The notes beneath the pieces are model-generated. The model saw only the letters and a list, made by a program, of their open reading frames with translations. It was not told where the DNA came from and ran no database searches. A program made the translations under genes and the position numbers. A stretch of 56,470 nt of DNA. Source: SG8-32-3 sp964514055 (GTDB lineage: Archaea; Thermoproteota; Bathyarchaeia; Bathyarchaeales; Bathycorpusculaceae). The stretch's first letter is position 1. Every line of letters begins with the position of its first letter. This document shows positions 41,852-49,320 of this stretch, piece after piece. The stretch is taken from contig CAZEPB010000009.1 of NCBI GenBank assembly GCA_964514055.1, forward strand, positions 1-56,470. The letters are read 5' to 3'.

Positions 41852-42718
41852 TTAACCGAACTGTTCTGCTACGTATTCTGGGATTTTCACTGTCCCCATC
41901 ATGATCGGTTTTTGATGGCAGTCGCTTCCTCCAGTCATGATTAATCCATGTTCCTTTGCAAACTTTAAGTAATGATTCGTTGTTCGGGCGTCGTTTCTGG
42001 AGTGCCAGCACTCCACGCCATCAATTAACCCTAACATTGACTCTCGCACTATTTCGGTCTGCTCAGACAGCGATTTGGTCAACGCCACAAGCGAAGTCCC
42101 ATGAGGGTCGTTGGGATGAGCCAACACTATTTTTCCGCCTGCATTTCTCACCAGCCTAGACGCCTCTTCAAGATAAAGCGGAAACTTTGGAACATTACAC
42201 CGCACAAGATACCTGTCAAAAGCCTCCTGCCTATTCCTGACAATGCCTTTCTTCACCAAGTAATCTGCGATGTGAGGTCTCCCAAGCGTTCCGTCAACAG
42301 AAGCCTGAATCTCCTCAAAATCCTTCTTCGTCAACTTCTGAATTCCTTCTTTCTCAAATTCTGTGTTAAGATTGCGCAGAATCTTGGCGGCTCTGTCCTC
42401 TCGGTAATTAGCCATCTGCTGAAGCTTATCCGATAACGCCCTGTTCTTCGCGTCAAATTGGTAACCCAAGAAATCTAACGAAACCGGCTTGCCCGCGCGG
42501 TATTTGGGGTTTGAAAAGGTTACGTTCAATTCAACGCCGGAAACGTAGCGGATTCCAGCTTTCTTTGCCAACGTTAGGGCTATCTCTTGGCAGCCAATCG
42601 AATCGTGATCTGTAATCGACATGAACCCGATGTTTCTGAGTTTGGCTTCCCTGATAATTTCTTCAACCGTGAAGGCGCCATCAGAACTTTGAGAGTGAAT
42701 ATGCAAATCTATTATCAT
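41852..42718 (-). CDS. PHP-domain phosphoesterase
   Basis: 288 residues. The metal site is intact: DLHIHSQSSDG (residues 4-14), SITDHDSIG (about 35), the GVELNVTF Glu (about 62), ILAHP-type VLAHPNDPHG (about 193), and GGSDCHQ near the C terminus. This is the RNase AM/YciV-like TrpH group (PHP with an inserted helical domain about 90-165), which hydrolyses 3',5'-bisphosphates such as pAp or short RNA 5' ends. ATG 42718, 12 nt after the P-loop kinase stop on the same strand, suggesting cotranscription. Confidence 0.88.
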   Translation of the reverse strand: MIIDLHIHSQSSDGAFTVEEIIREAKLRNIGFMSITDHDSIGCQEIALTLAKKAGIRYVSGVELNVTFSNPKYRAGKPVSLDFLGYQFDAKNRALSDKLQQMANYREDRAAKILRNLNTEFEKEGIQKLTKKDFEEIQASVDGTLGRPHIADYLVKKGIVRNRQEAFDRYLVRCNVPKFPLYLEEASRLVRNAGGKIVLAHPNDPHGTSLVALTKSLSEQTEIVRESMLGLIDGVECWHSRNDARTTNHYLKFAKEHGLIMTGGSDCHQKPIMMGTVKIPEYVAEQFG

Positions 42719-42730
42719 AGAACTGCCTAA

Positions 42731-43348
42731 CTACCTTTTTTCCATCCTGATGACATACCAGTCCTCGGGAGAATCATGGCACGTGTCAACCGTCAAATTC
42801 ACTATTTTAAGCTGCGGATACAGCTTCTTCAAGTCATCCAAGTCAATAGGTTCAAACTTGCGCTTATTAGCAAGATACGCCTCCACGGTCAAAGCGTTTG
42901 ACTCATACTTCTCCTTAGTTCTTCTTTTGAGCCTCTCAACCGACACTTCTTGAGGACAACGTGTTTCAAGTATAACAAAAGTCAACCCGTGCTTTGCGGC
43001 GACCTCAGCCGCACGCCTCCGCAACTCCTGAGTTACGAAAGTAGCATCCAAGATAACGCCTTTGCTCTTCCCAGCAAGCTCGTCTGCACGGCGAAACATT
43101 TCATCATAAACAGACAACCGTTTGCTCATGTTTCCAGCAACTTTCGGGTCAAACACATCTTCATTCTTAAGAACTTCCAATCGGATCAAGTCGCTTCGAA
43201 GGATGGGGTACCCTTTGATTTTCGAGACCTCTGCTGAAGTCTCCGTTTTCCAAGTTGCTGGAAGCCCACATGTAATCAGCAGAATCCCAGACTCTAACTT
43301 GGTTTTAATAAACTCGGCGAAAGGTTCCCTCAGCTGCACACCTCCCAC
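42731..43348 (-). CDS. P-loop kinase (COG0645-like) with atypical Walker A
   Basis: 205 residues. The nucleotide-binding loop reads CGLPATWKTETS: the first Gly and the KT are kept but the Gly before Lys is replaced by Trp, which is unusual. The LRSDLIRLEVL segment, VILDATFVTQELRRRA (about 97) and VILETRCP (about 124) are typical of small-molecule or protein kinases of the COG0645 group. In many bacteria this domain is fused to the APH-like COG2187 domain; here the partner domain is encoded at 39516-40523. GTG start at 43348, with no SD, probably leaderless. Upstream of the PHP gene by 12 nt. Confidence 0.75.
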   Translation of the reverse strand: MGGVQLREPFAEFIKTKLESGILLITCGLPATWKTETSAEVSKIKGYPILRSDLIRLEVLKNEDVFDPKVAGNMSKRLSVYDEMFRRADELAGKSKGVILDATFVTQELRRRAAEVAAKHGLTFVILETRCPQEVSVERLKRRTKEKYESNALTVEAYLANKRKFEPIDLDDLKKLYPQLKIVNLTVDTCHDSPEDWYVIRMEKR

Positions 43349-43498
43349 AGTAAAGTTCAGGTTAAAACATAATTAAACCTTTCCAGCAAGAAAAACTGCA
43401 TGCAAAGCTATCGTGGACTACACATAACTCTATTACAAGGCGGAGACAAAGCTAAATAGTTAGGCGGTGATTCTTTTCTGAAAAGAAGGAAACCATAA

Positions 43499-44755
43499 AT
43501 GGAAGAATTTCAAGTTAAAGACAAGACTCTAGCGCCTCAAGGACATTTACAAACTGAGTGGGCTTCAGCTCACATGCCTGTTTTGAACCAAGTTAAGCGC
43601 AGGTTCAGCGAGGAACAACCGCTGAAAGGCTTGATTATAGGAGCATGTCTGCACGTAACGAAGGAAACCGCTGTCTTAGTGGATACGTTAATGGCTGGAG
43701 GCGCCAAAGTTGCTTTGTGCGGTTCCAACCCGCTTTCCACACAGGATGACGTAGCCGCGGCGCTGGCTGAAAAAGGCGTCCACGTTTTTGCAAAGCGAGG
43801 ACAGACAACCGAAGAATATTACTGGTGCATCGACAAAGTGTTAGATTACAAACCAGTGATAACTCTTGATGACGGCGCCGACCTCGTCGGCACACTGCAC
43901 AGCAAGCGGACAGAAGAACTAAACAACGTTAAGGGCGGAACGGAAGAAACAACCACGGGCGTGATTCGGCTACGCGCCATGGAAAAAGCTGGAAGCCTCA
44001 AGTACCCAATTATAGCCGTAAACGACGCTTACACGAAATACCTGTTCGACAACCGCTATGGAACGGGTCAAAGCACCATGGACGGAATACTGCGAGCCAC
44101 AAACACGCTTGTAGCAGGCAAAAACTTCGTAGTCTGCGGGTACGGATGGTGTTCAAGAGGCATAGCCATGCGCGCACATGGAATGGGCGCAAACGTCATA
44201 ATAACAGAAGTGAACCCGCTAAGGGCGTTAGAAGCGGCAATGAACGGCTTACGCGTCATGCCACTAGCTGAAGCAGCAACCCTAGGTGACATATTTGTAA
44301 CCGCCACGGGCGACATCAACGTCGTAAGGAAAGAGCACATGCAAAAAATGAAAGACGGTGCCATAATCGCTAACAGCGGACACTTCAACGTGGAAATAAG
44401 CCTGAAAGACCTGGAAGAGCTGTCAGAAGCCAAAAGAACGATGCGACCTAACCTTGTGGAATACAAGCTGAAAGACGGCAGAAAACTCTACCTTCTAGCT
44501 GAAGGAAGACTTGTAAATCTATCCGCGGCGGAAGGCCACCCGTCTGAAGTTATGGACATGTCCTTCGCAAACCAAGCATTATGCGCGGAGTACGTGGCTA
44601 AATCTGCAAAAATGCCGCCGAGAGTTTACACAGTTCCCAAAGAAATAGATGAAACCGTGGCTGAACTGAAGCTCAAAGCCATGAACATAAAGATCGACGA
44701 GCTTACGCCTGAACAGAAAAAGTATTTGGCGACATGGGAAATGGGAACTACATAG
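43499..44755 (+). CDS. ahcY: S-adenosylhomocysteine hydrolase
   Basis: 418 residues, the archaeal length. It splits SAH into adenosine and homocysteine, relieving product inhibition of methyltransferases, of which this window has several. MPVL (about 27), DDGADL (about 122), GGTEETTTGVIRL (about 142), NDAYTKYLFDNRYGTGQS (about 170, the catalytic Lys/Asp region) and the NAD loop VCGYGWCSRG (about 212) are all present. The C-terminal YLATWEMGT end is typical; the eukaryote-type KPDHYRY tail is absent, as in thermophile enzymes. ATG 43499 follows the SD AAGGA. Confidence 0.97.
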   Translation: MEEFQVKDKTLAPQGHLQTEWASAHMPVLNQVKRRFSEEQPLKGLIIGACLHVTKETAVLVDTLMAGGAKVALCGSNPLSTQDDVAAALAEKGVHVFAKRGQTTEEYYWCIDKVLDYKPVITLDDGADLVGTLHSKRTEELNNVKGGTEETTTGVIRLRAMEKAGSLKYPIIAVNDAYTKYLFDNRYGTGQSTMDGILRATNTLVAGKNFVVCGYGWCSRGIAMRAHGMGANVIITEVNPLRALEAAMNGLRVMPLAEAATLGDIFVTATGDINVVRKEHMQKMKDGAIIANSGHFNVEISLKDLEELSEAKRTMRPNLVEYKLKDGRKLYLLAEGRLVNLSAAEGHPSEVMDMSFANQALCAEYVAKSAKMPPRVYTVPKEIDETVAELKLKAMNIKIDELTPEQKKYLATWEMGTT

Positions 44756-44831
44756 CAAATATTATATCGGTAGTTATGGTAAACTTTAAATGGATTAAGA
44801 TAATAACATGGCTTATAAGTGGTGAATTGCA

Positions 44832-45152
44832 ATGAGTAAAGATCAAGCAATAGGTGGAGCAATATTCATCGTATGTCTGCTTGTCGCTATAGGCTATGTA
44901 GTAACACTATTCTATCCACAATGGCTTGGATGGATCGGATTAAACTATAATTCCTCTACTGTTCAATTCTGGGCGGTCGCAATACCAGTCTTCATAGCGT
45001 TCGTGGCTGTACTGTTCATAGGTGCATGGATTGGCTGGACAATGGCTACTACACCGCCGCCGAAACCCATCGAAGAAATCACTTCCGAAATAGAAGAGAA
45101 AAAGGAAGAGATGAAAGAGGAACCGGCAAAAACGAAGATGTCTGAAGAATAA
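44832..45152 (+). CDS. Small two-TM membrane protein with charged C-terminal tail
   Basis: 106 residues, no recognised family. TM1 is about 8-28 (GGAIFIVCLLVAIGYVVTLF), TM2 about 47-67 (AVAIPVFIAFVAVLFIGAWI), then a proline cluster (TPPPKP) and a Glu/Lys-rich helix (about 78-106). The tail probably binds a soluble partner or forms a coiled coil. The ATG at 44832 has SD GGTGA 7 nt upstream. Monocistronic after ahcY (76 nt gap with its own AT-rich region, so likely its own promoter). Confidence 0.7.
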   Translation: MSKDQAIGGAIFIVCLLVAIGYVVTLFYPQWLGWIGLNYNSSTVQFWAVAIPVFIAFVAVLFIGAWIGWTMATTPPPKPIEEITSEIEEKKEEMKEEPAKTKMSEE

Positions 45153-45215
45153 ATGCCTAAAAGCTGAAGCTATCAATAGATCTACGATCTACCAATTAAA
45201 ACTCCCAATTCTACA

Positions 45216-45230
45216 GTTTTTTTAATTTTA
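45216..45230. terminator. T-rich stretch between convergent small membrane-protein genes
   Basis: GTTTTTTTAATTTTA lies 64 nt past the 44832-45152 stop. T-rich on the plus strand; the reverse strand is A-rich, so it would end rightward transcription only. Confidence 0.4.
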
Positions 45231-45274
45231 GATAAATCGGTATATCTGATCAAAGTTTATGAAACAAAGCTGAA

Positions 45275-45649
45275 TTAAAGTCCCAACATTTTGAAAGCGA
45301 AGTACAGTCCAACATTGATTATAGCGGAGACTATAGCCACGGTTAAAAGAAATTTTGGAGAAAATGAAAAGAAGGAACTTTCTTCACTTTTAGGCTGCAC
45401 ATCGTATTCTTTAATTTCACGGGTTTCCGCGCCAATGCGAACAACAGCGGTGAACTTTTTTGTATCCACCTCAACGGTGTAAACGTCCCCTTCCAAAGAA
45501 ACCCGTTTAGGCTTCAAACCGCTCTTGTGCCCCAGCCTCCTCAGAAAACCAGTAGTCATAGTCGTAACTACTTCAGCGTTCAATTTCTTTGGCTGAGGAG
45601 CCGCAGAAGTGACGACTTCTGGAGCGGACTCTTGCGAAGTAGCTGACAA
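45275..45649 (-). CDS. Tail-anchored small membrane protein
   Basis: 124 residues, no recognised family. A low-complexity Ala/Ser/Pro N terminus (about 1-25) leads to a small soluble domain (about 25-90) with LRRLGHKSGLKPKRVSLEG and strands YTVEVDTKKFTAVVRIG, then a single C-terminal hydrophobic segment (about 100-122, FLLTVAIVSAIINVGLYFAF) ending in four residues. This is the topology of a tail-anchored protein facing the cytoplasm. The soluble part may be a small beta barrel. Monocistronic. Confidence 0.65.
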   Translation of the reverse strand: MSATSQESAPEVVTSAAPQPKKLNAEVVTTMTTGFLRRLGHKSGLKPKRVSLEGDVYTVEVDTKKFTAVVRIGAETREIKEYDVQPKSEESSFFSFSPKFLLTVAIVSAIINVGLYFAFKMLGL

Positions 45650-45726
45650 ACGTATTGTCCCCTAACTGTCTTGTAGAAAAATAACCGACATGTTATAAGG
45701 AGATGTGTGTATCACGAAGAACCTAC

Positions 45727-46125
45727 TTACCCCTTCATTTTCTTGAGCATGCACGCAACTATGTCCTTGCACATCATACACTCGTCTGGAATCTGCCCTT
45801 TTGATGACCGCTCACTCAGATAGCCAAGGTGATGAGGACATTCAGATGGTGCTTCAGGGGTTTCAAGCTTTTCTTCCATGGGTTTTTGTTCTTCAACTTC
45901 AGTTTCTTCTGGTTCAAAGGTTTCTGGTTCTGGTTCATCAAAGACAGCAGTTGGCTCATCATCTATTTTTATTTCGGTTAAGCAGTACGGGCACGCTTCG
46001 TAGGGTTCCTCAGTATCTTGTTGCAGATTTAAAGCTCTAAGAGGCTTAGTGAAAACTTTGCCGCAAGATGCATTCGGACAAGTAAATGTACTACCTTTTT
46101 TGGTTTTTTCTTCAATCTGGGACAT
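45727..46125 (-). CDS. Zinc-ribbon protein with acidic linker and second cysteine cluster
   Basis: 132 residues, no recognised family. N-terminal ribbon: CPNASCGK (about 16-21) paired with CPYCLTEI (about 46-49). The middle (about 53-93) is a Glu/Pro-rich acidic linker. The C-terminal region carries CPHHLGYL (about 95), then CMMCKDIVAC (about 116-125), a probable second metal site, with a short basic end. The C-terminal unit recurs in archaeal small proteins of unknown role. Downstream of the PhoU-TrkA_C genes by 72 nt on the same strand. Confidence 0.65.
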   Translation of the reverse strand: MSQIEEKTKKGSTFTCPNASCGKVFTKPLRALNLQQDTEEPYEACPYCLTEIKIDDEPTAVFDEPEPETFEPEETEVEEQKPMEEKLETPEAPSECPHHLGYLSERSSKGQIPDECMMCKDIVACMLKKMKG

Positions 46126-46197
46126 GGCTAGCCCTCTGGTAAAAGTAAATACAGGTACCAGTTTATAGTATTAATGAATTCAAAATAAATATCCAAA

Positions 46198-46797
46198 CTA
46201 TTCAACGCTGCTTTGATACGCAGGCGAAGCAAGTTTTTTGAAGTCTTCGACGCCTTCGGCGTAACCCGAAGCTATCAGAACATCACCTAGCTGAATCCTT
46301 GCGTCAGGTTTAGGGCGCAAACTTTTTTCGCCGCGTTTTATAGCCAGAATCCACATGCCCGTTTCTTCAGGCACTCGCGCTTCCTTCAGCGTCTTGTCAA
46401 TGAGCGGAGACCCCTCCGTCACACAAGCTTGGGTAACGGTTTCTTCAGCCTCCCTTATGGCTAACTTCAACACTGGATGCGGTTCAATACCTCTCAGCAC
46501 AACCTCAGCCATCTCAGCCGCAGCATCGGCAATTCTTTCGGTCGCCACGCCCAACCGGATAAGCCCTAAAAAGCCAGAAGCCTCTGCTTTCTTAAAATCG
46601 CTTGTCAAAGCCAGAAGCTCAAAATCCGTGTGAAGCTTATCCACGTACTCTTCGAGGCGCTCAACTTCTTCAGCCAAGTCTTTGCTATTCAACATGAGCG
46701 AGGAATAAGCCAAGTCAATCATAAGCTCAGAGGTGTTCTTAAGCTCAACGAACCGCGCAACGATTTCCTCGAAAACTTTGCGTTTATGTTCCACCAT
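46198..46797 (-). CDS. PhoU-TrkA_C domain regulator B
   Basis: 199 residues. The N-terminal helical PhoU-like bundle (about 1-110: FVELKNTSELMIDLAYSSL, ATERIADAAAEMAEVVLRGIEPHP) is joined to an RCK_C/TrkA_C ligand-binding domain (about 120-195: ACVTEGSPLIDKTLKEARVPEETGMWILAIKRGEK...LGDVLIASG). This architecture (COG3273) is usually encoded beside SLC41/MgtE-like transporters and is thought to gate them in response to a nucleotide or cation. It begins 2 nt after its paralogue at 46800-47408 and belongs to the transporter operon. Confidence 0.88.
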   Translation of the reverse strand: MVEHKRKVFEEIVARFVELKNTSELMIDLAYSSLMLNSKDLAEEVERLEEYVDKLHTDFELLALTSDFKKAEASGFLGLIRLGVATERIADAAAEMAEVVLRGIEPHPVLKLAIREAEETVTQACVTEGSPLIDKTLKEARVPEETGMWILAIKRGEKSLRPKPDARIQLGDVLIASGYAEGVEDFKKLASPAYQSSVE

Positions 46798-46799
46798 GG

Positions 46800-47408
46800 T
46801 TAGTCCTCCAATTTTGTTAGCCTGCCTTCAGCTAAATCCTTGAACTCCTTGATGCCGACTGGGGCTCCACGCGTTATCAGAATGTCTCCAAGAAAAAGAC
46901 GCGCAGTATCCTCTGGATCTAGTATCCAGTCTTTGTTTCTGCGGATGGCGATTATGTCAACGCCCATTCTCGCAGCCAGATCAAGATCTCCTATCCGTTT
47001 CCCCGCTATCACGGAGCCTTCTTTGACAGTTGCCTTCATGAGCCGCTCTTCAACTTTTTCGAAAATCTCGCCGATTATCGGGTGTATGCCGATGTTGCGC
47101 GTTACTATGGCGGCGATGTCAGCGGCAGCGTCAGAGATTTTATCCGCGGCAGACGCTACAGTGGAAACCCCAATCAAGGTTTCCGCGTCTTCGGCGTCTC
47201 TAGCGGCAATCATGATTTCCATGTCTAAGAGATACGCCAAAGTGTCGATGCGGCTTTCAAGTTCTATAACGTCTTCGGCAAGCTCCTTGTCATTGAACAA
47301 AGCGGCGGAGTAAGCCAAGTCGATCATAAGTTCGGAGAGGTTTTTCATTTCCACCAGAAGGTCGCTTACGGGGATAGGTTTGTATTCTATCTTTTCAAAT
47401 TGTGGCAT
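46800..47408 (-). CDS. PhoU-TrkA_C domain regulator A
   Basis: 202 residues, the paralogue of the next gene. PhoU-like helices (LLVEMKNLSELMIDLAYSAALF; SAADKISDAAADIAAIVTRNIGIHP) precede a TrkA_C domain (KATVKEGSVIAGKRIGDLDLAARMGVDIIAIRRN..., shown only in part; then LFLGDILITRGAP). Two non-identical copies in tandem suggest a heterodimer acting on the pseudo-twofold transporter encoded just upstream (66 nt). The ATG at 47408 follows a short leader after that gene. Confidence 0.88.
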   Translation of the reverse strand: MPQFEKIEYKPIPVSDLLVEMKNLSELMIDLAYSAALFNDKELAEDVIELESRIDTLAYLLDMEIMIAARDAEDAETLIGVSTVASAADKISDAAADIAAIVTRNIGIHPIIGEIFEKVEERLMKATVKEGSVIAGKRIGDLDLAARMGVDIIAIRRNKDWILDPEDTARLFLGDILITRGAPVGIKEFKDLAEGRLTKLED

Positions 47409-47474
47409 ACTTTTTGGGGGCGCTCCGCAGTTAGATATTGGTCATGAAATATTTTAATTATACTCTTTTCAAGG

Positions 47475-48674
47475 TCATATTATTAACAGTAAAGCCACAA
47501 ATAAAGCAAGGGAGGTTACGCCGTCGGCTAAGGAGCTTTCGACTGGGATAACGAAATTATCTGGGTCTAAACCTCTTTTGAAAGTTAAGATTGAAATCGA
47601 ATAAGTCAAAATAGCTATGGCGGCAACGGCGAGGACGTTGGCAACTAGCACAACGGAAAAAAGGCTGTAAAAAGAGGAAAATGAAAACAGGCTATGCATT
47701 GACAGAGACAAAACTGCCAAGACAATAAACATTATAATTGAAGCAGCCCAAGCACTGAAGATGTTCTTTGCATGGTTCCGCATTGAAGAGAAAGAAGGAG
47801 CGAGCAAACCCAACGCAAGTTTTGTTGTGGCGGTAGAACCAATAACAGAGCCAACGTTACCTATCATGCCGATCAAAGCAGTGTAAATAGTGTAAATTTC
47901 TACACGCTCCGCCACGAAATTGCTTATTCCAAGAAGAAGTGTTCCAGTTACGTTAACCAAGAAAGCTACAAGCAACATGGTAACCATCGATTCCCTGAGG
48001 GTTTTAACAAAATCGACTTCGTGCAAGTTTTTAGATAAGATGTAAAAAACAAGGAATACGGGAATCAAACAAGCAAGACCGATAACCCACTGCCCCAAAG
48101 CGCTAATGAAAAACAGATTGAGCACGGCAATATAACAGACTGTAATGAAAATGTCGGCGACGGTTGACATCACCGGGTACACAACTACGTCAGGGTCTAA
48201 ACCTCTTTCAAAGGAAATGAAAGAAACTTTTATGGTTAAAAAAGAAAGCAACAGACCTAAAGCCATGGTTGCCACCACAATGGCCAAGATAGCAGGGAAA
48301 TCAGTTAGAGTTATCCCCCAAAAGAGATACCCAAAAACCAGAGATATAGCGCAGATTGTGACGCTGGTGACCAGAGTTAAAACTATCAGGGCTTCAATCA
48401 GTTTGTAAAAACGTTTGGTGTTTCCAAAAAATCTGGAATGAATTGTACCGAGGTGCAGTCCCGTGCTTAGGCGACCGCTTAACAGACCGCTGCCAACGCC
48501 TTTCGCGCTGATAACAATAGGGTAAAGGGTTATGACCCACGGTGAAAGACGAAAAATGCCGAGCTGGGAAGCAAGCATAAGACCCGCAAATAACCCGCCT
48601 AAACCAAAAGAAAAGGTCAACGATGTCTCTTTGAACATTTCCCAAAAGCTTTTTGAAGCGCCTGCATTGGACAT
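47475..48674 (-). CDS. SLC41/MgtE-like divalent cation transporter with duplicated membrane domain
   Basis: 399 residues with about ten hydrophobic segments in two homologous halves. Each half ends with the same signature: FERGLDPDVVVYPVMSTVADI (about 155) and FKRGLDPDNFVIPVESSLADG (about 365), and each has a GNVGS- or KGVGSGL-like loop. This duplicated MgtE membrane domain, without the cytoplasmic CBS domains of bacterial MgtE, is that of SLC41-type Mg2+ transporters. The missing regulatory part is supplied by two PhoU-TrkA_C proteins downstream. ATG 48674 has a strong SD (GGAGGAGG, 9 nt upstream). Confidence 0.88.
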   Translation of the reverse strand: MSNAGASKSFWEMFKETSLTFSFGLGGLFAGLMLASQLGIFRLSPWVITLYPIVISAKGVGSGLLSGRLSTGLHLGTIHSRFFGNTKRFYKLIEALIVLTLVTSVTICAISLVFGYLFWGITLTDFPAILAIVVATMALGLLLSFLTIKVSFISFERGLDPDVVVYPVMSTVADIFITVCYIAVLNLFFISALGQWVIGLACLIPVFLVFYILSKNLHEVDFVKTLRESMVTMLLVAFLVNVTGTLLLGISNFVAERVEIYTIYTALIGMIGNVGSVIGSTATTKLALGLLAPSFSSMRNHAKNIFSAWAASIIMFIVLAVLSLSMHSLFSFSSFYSLFSVVLVANVLAVAAIAILTYSISILTFKRGLDPDNFVIPVESSLADGVTSLALFVALLLII

Positions 48675-49096
48675 CGTCTATTGCCTCCTCCAGGTTATCA
48701 AAGAATATGGAAAAGAACAAACGGAAAGGGAGGAAAAATGGAAAAAGAGTTTTGATGTGGAATTAATTGATTGGAGACAAGTTCTTGGCGATTTACATGG
48801 CGCTGGCGCTAGAAGGGCATTGAATTGACGGTGGGAAGTGTGGATTACTTTCATATTTTTCCCCTTGCAACTGTTGTTCGTTTTCAGCCATCCACAGGCA
48901 ACTCTCTAATATCACGCGCGCTTGTGGGCTGCCAAATACCACTTCAACTTGCACTCCTAACTTTTTATTGAGAAGCTGCATATCGCTTAAATAAGTTTCT
49001 GAGGGGTTAGTTCGAATCCATACTTCAGATTCACAACCGTTTTAATTGTTAAGGCTTGAAACTATCTTTTGCGACGAGCATAGAGTGTGAGCTCAA
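48675..49096. other. 422-nt region between the transporter and the 60-residue gene
   Basis: Holds the leader and SD of the transporter gene (48684-48691) and a possible small minus-strand gene (48793-48981). A TATA-like stretch near 49040 (TTTTAATTG) could serve the rightward gene at 49097. A tRNA T-loop look-alike at about 49010-49020 has no pairing stem. No other structure is seen. Confidence 0.5.
48793..48981 (-). CDS. Possible small protein, 62 codons
   Basis: The frame begins with ATG at 48981, but a TATA-like TTATTTAAG lies only about 12 bp upstream, so a start farther in (for example GTG at about 48954) may be used. The reading VEVVFGSPQARVILESCLWMAENEQQ looks protein-like, with a strand then a helix; the last 20 residues are low complexity. 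No known family. It is divergent from the 60-residue gene at 49097. Low confidence without conservation data. Confidence 0.35.
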   Translation of the reverse strand: MQLLNKKLGVQVEVVFGSPQARVILESCLWMAENEQQLQGEKYESNPHFPPSIQCPSSASAM

Positions 49097-49279
49097 ATGT
49101 ATTCGGCATGGATAAAGATTGACGAAAGCTTGCCGTGGATAGAACTTGAAGAGGCATTCCAAACCAAGGCTGAGGCACAAAAGGCAGTGAAAGAAATACT
49201 AAACAGAGCCAGAATAAAGATTTCCAAGCTGCCGAAACAAGAAAAACGCATTAAAGCTTCGACAAGAGTGAAGCATTGA
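49097..49279 (+). CDS. Small basic protein, 60 residues
   Basis: MYSAWIKIDESLPWIELEEAF opens with a short beta strand, followed by a helix (QTKAEAQKAVKEILNRARIKISK) and a Lys/Arg-rich tail. The layout resembles small archaeal proteins with a beta-alpha unit, perhaps nucleic-acid binding. ATG 49097; GTGAG about 8 nt upstream is a weak SD. It stands alone between the transporter and the convergent radical SAM gene. No family recognised. Confidence 0.5.
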   Translation: MYSAWIKIDESLPWIELEEAFQTKAEAQKAVKEILNRARIKISKLPKQEKRIKASTRVKH

Positions 49280-49320
49280 AACAGTATAAGCGCAGTGTTG
49301 CTTAGGGAAGCCGCAACTGC

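Noticed and set aside
48532..48828. 98-codon plus-strand frame opposite the transporter start
   Set aside because: Half of it is antisense to the conserved N terminus of the transporter and it covers that gene's SD.
49005..49030. tRNA T-loop look-alike (GTTCGAATC)
   Set aside because: The flanking bases do not form the 5-bp stem and no acceptor or anticodon arm is present, so it is not a tRNA.
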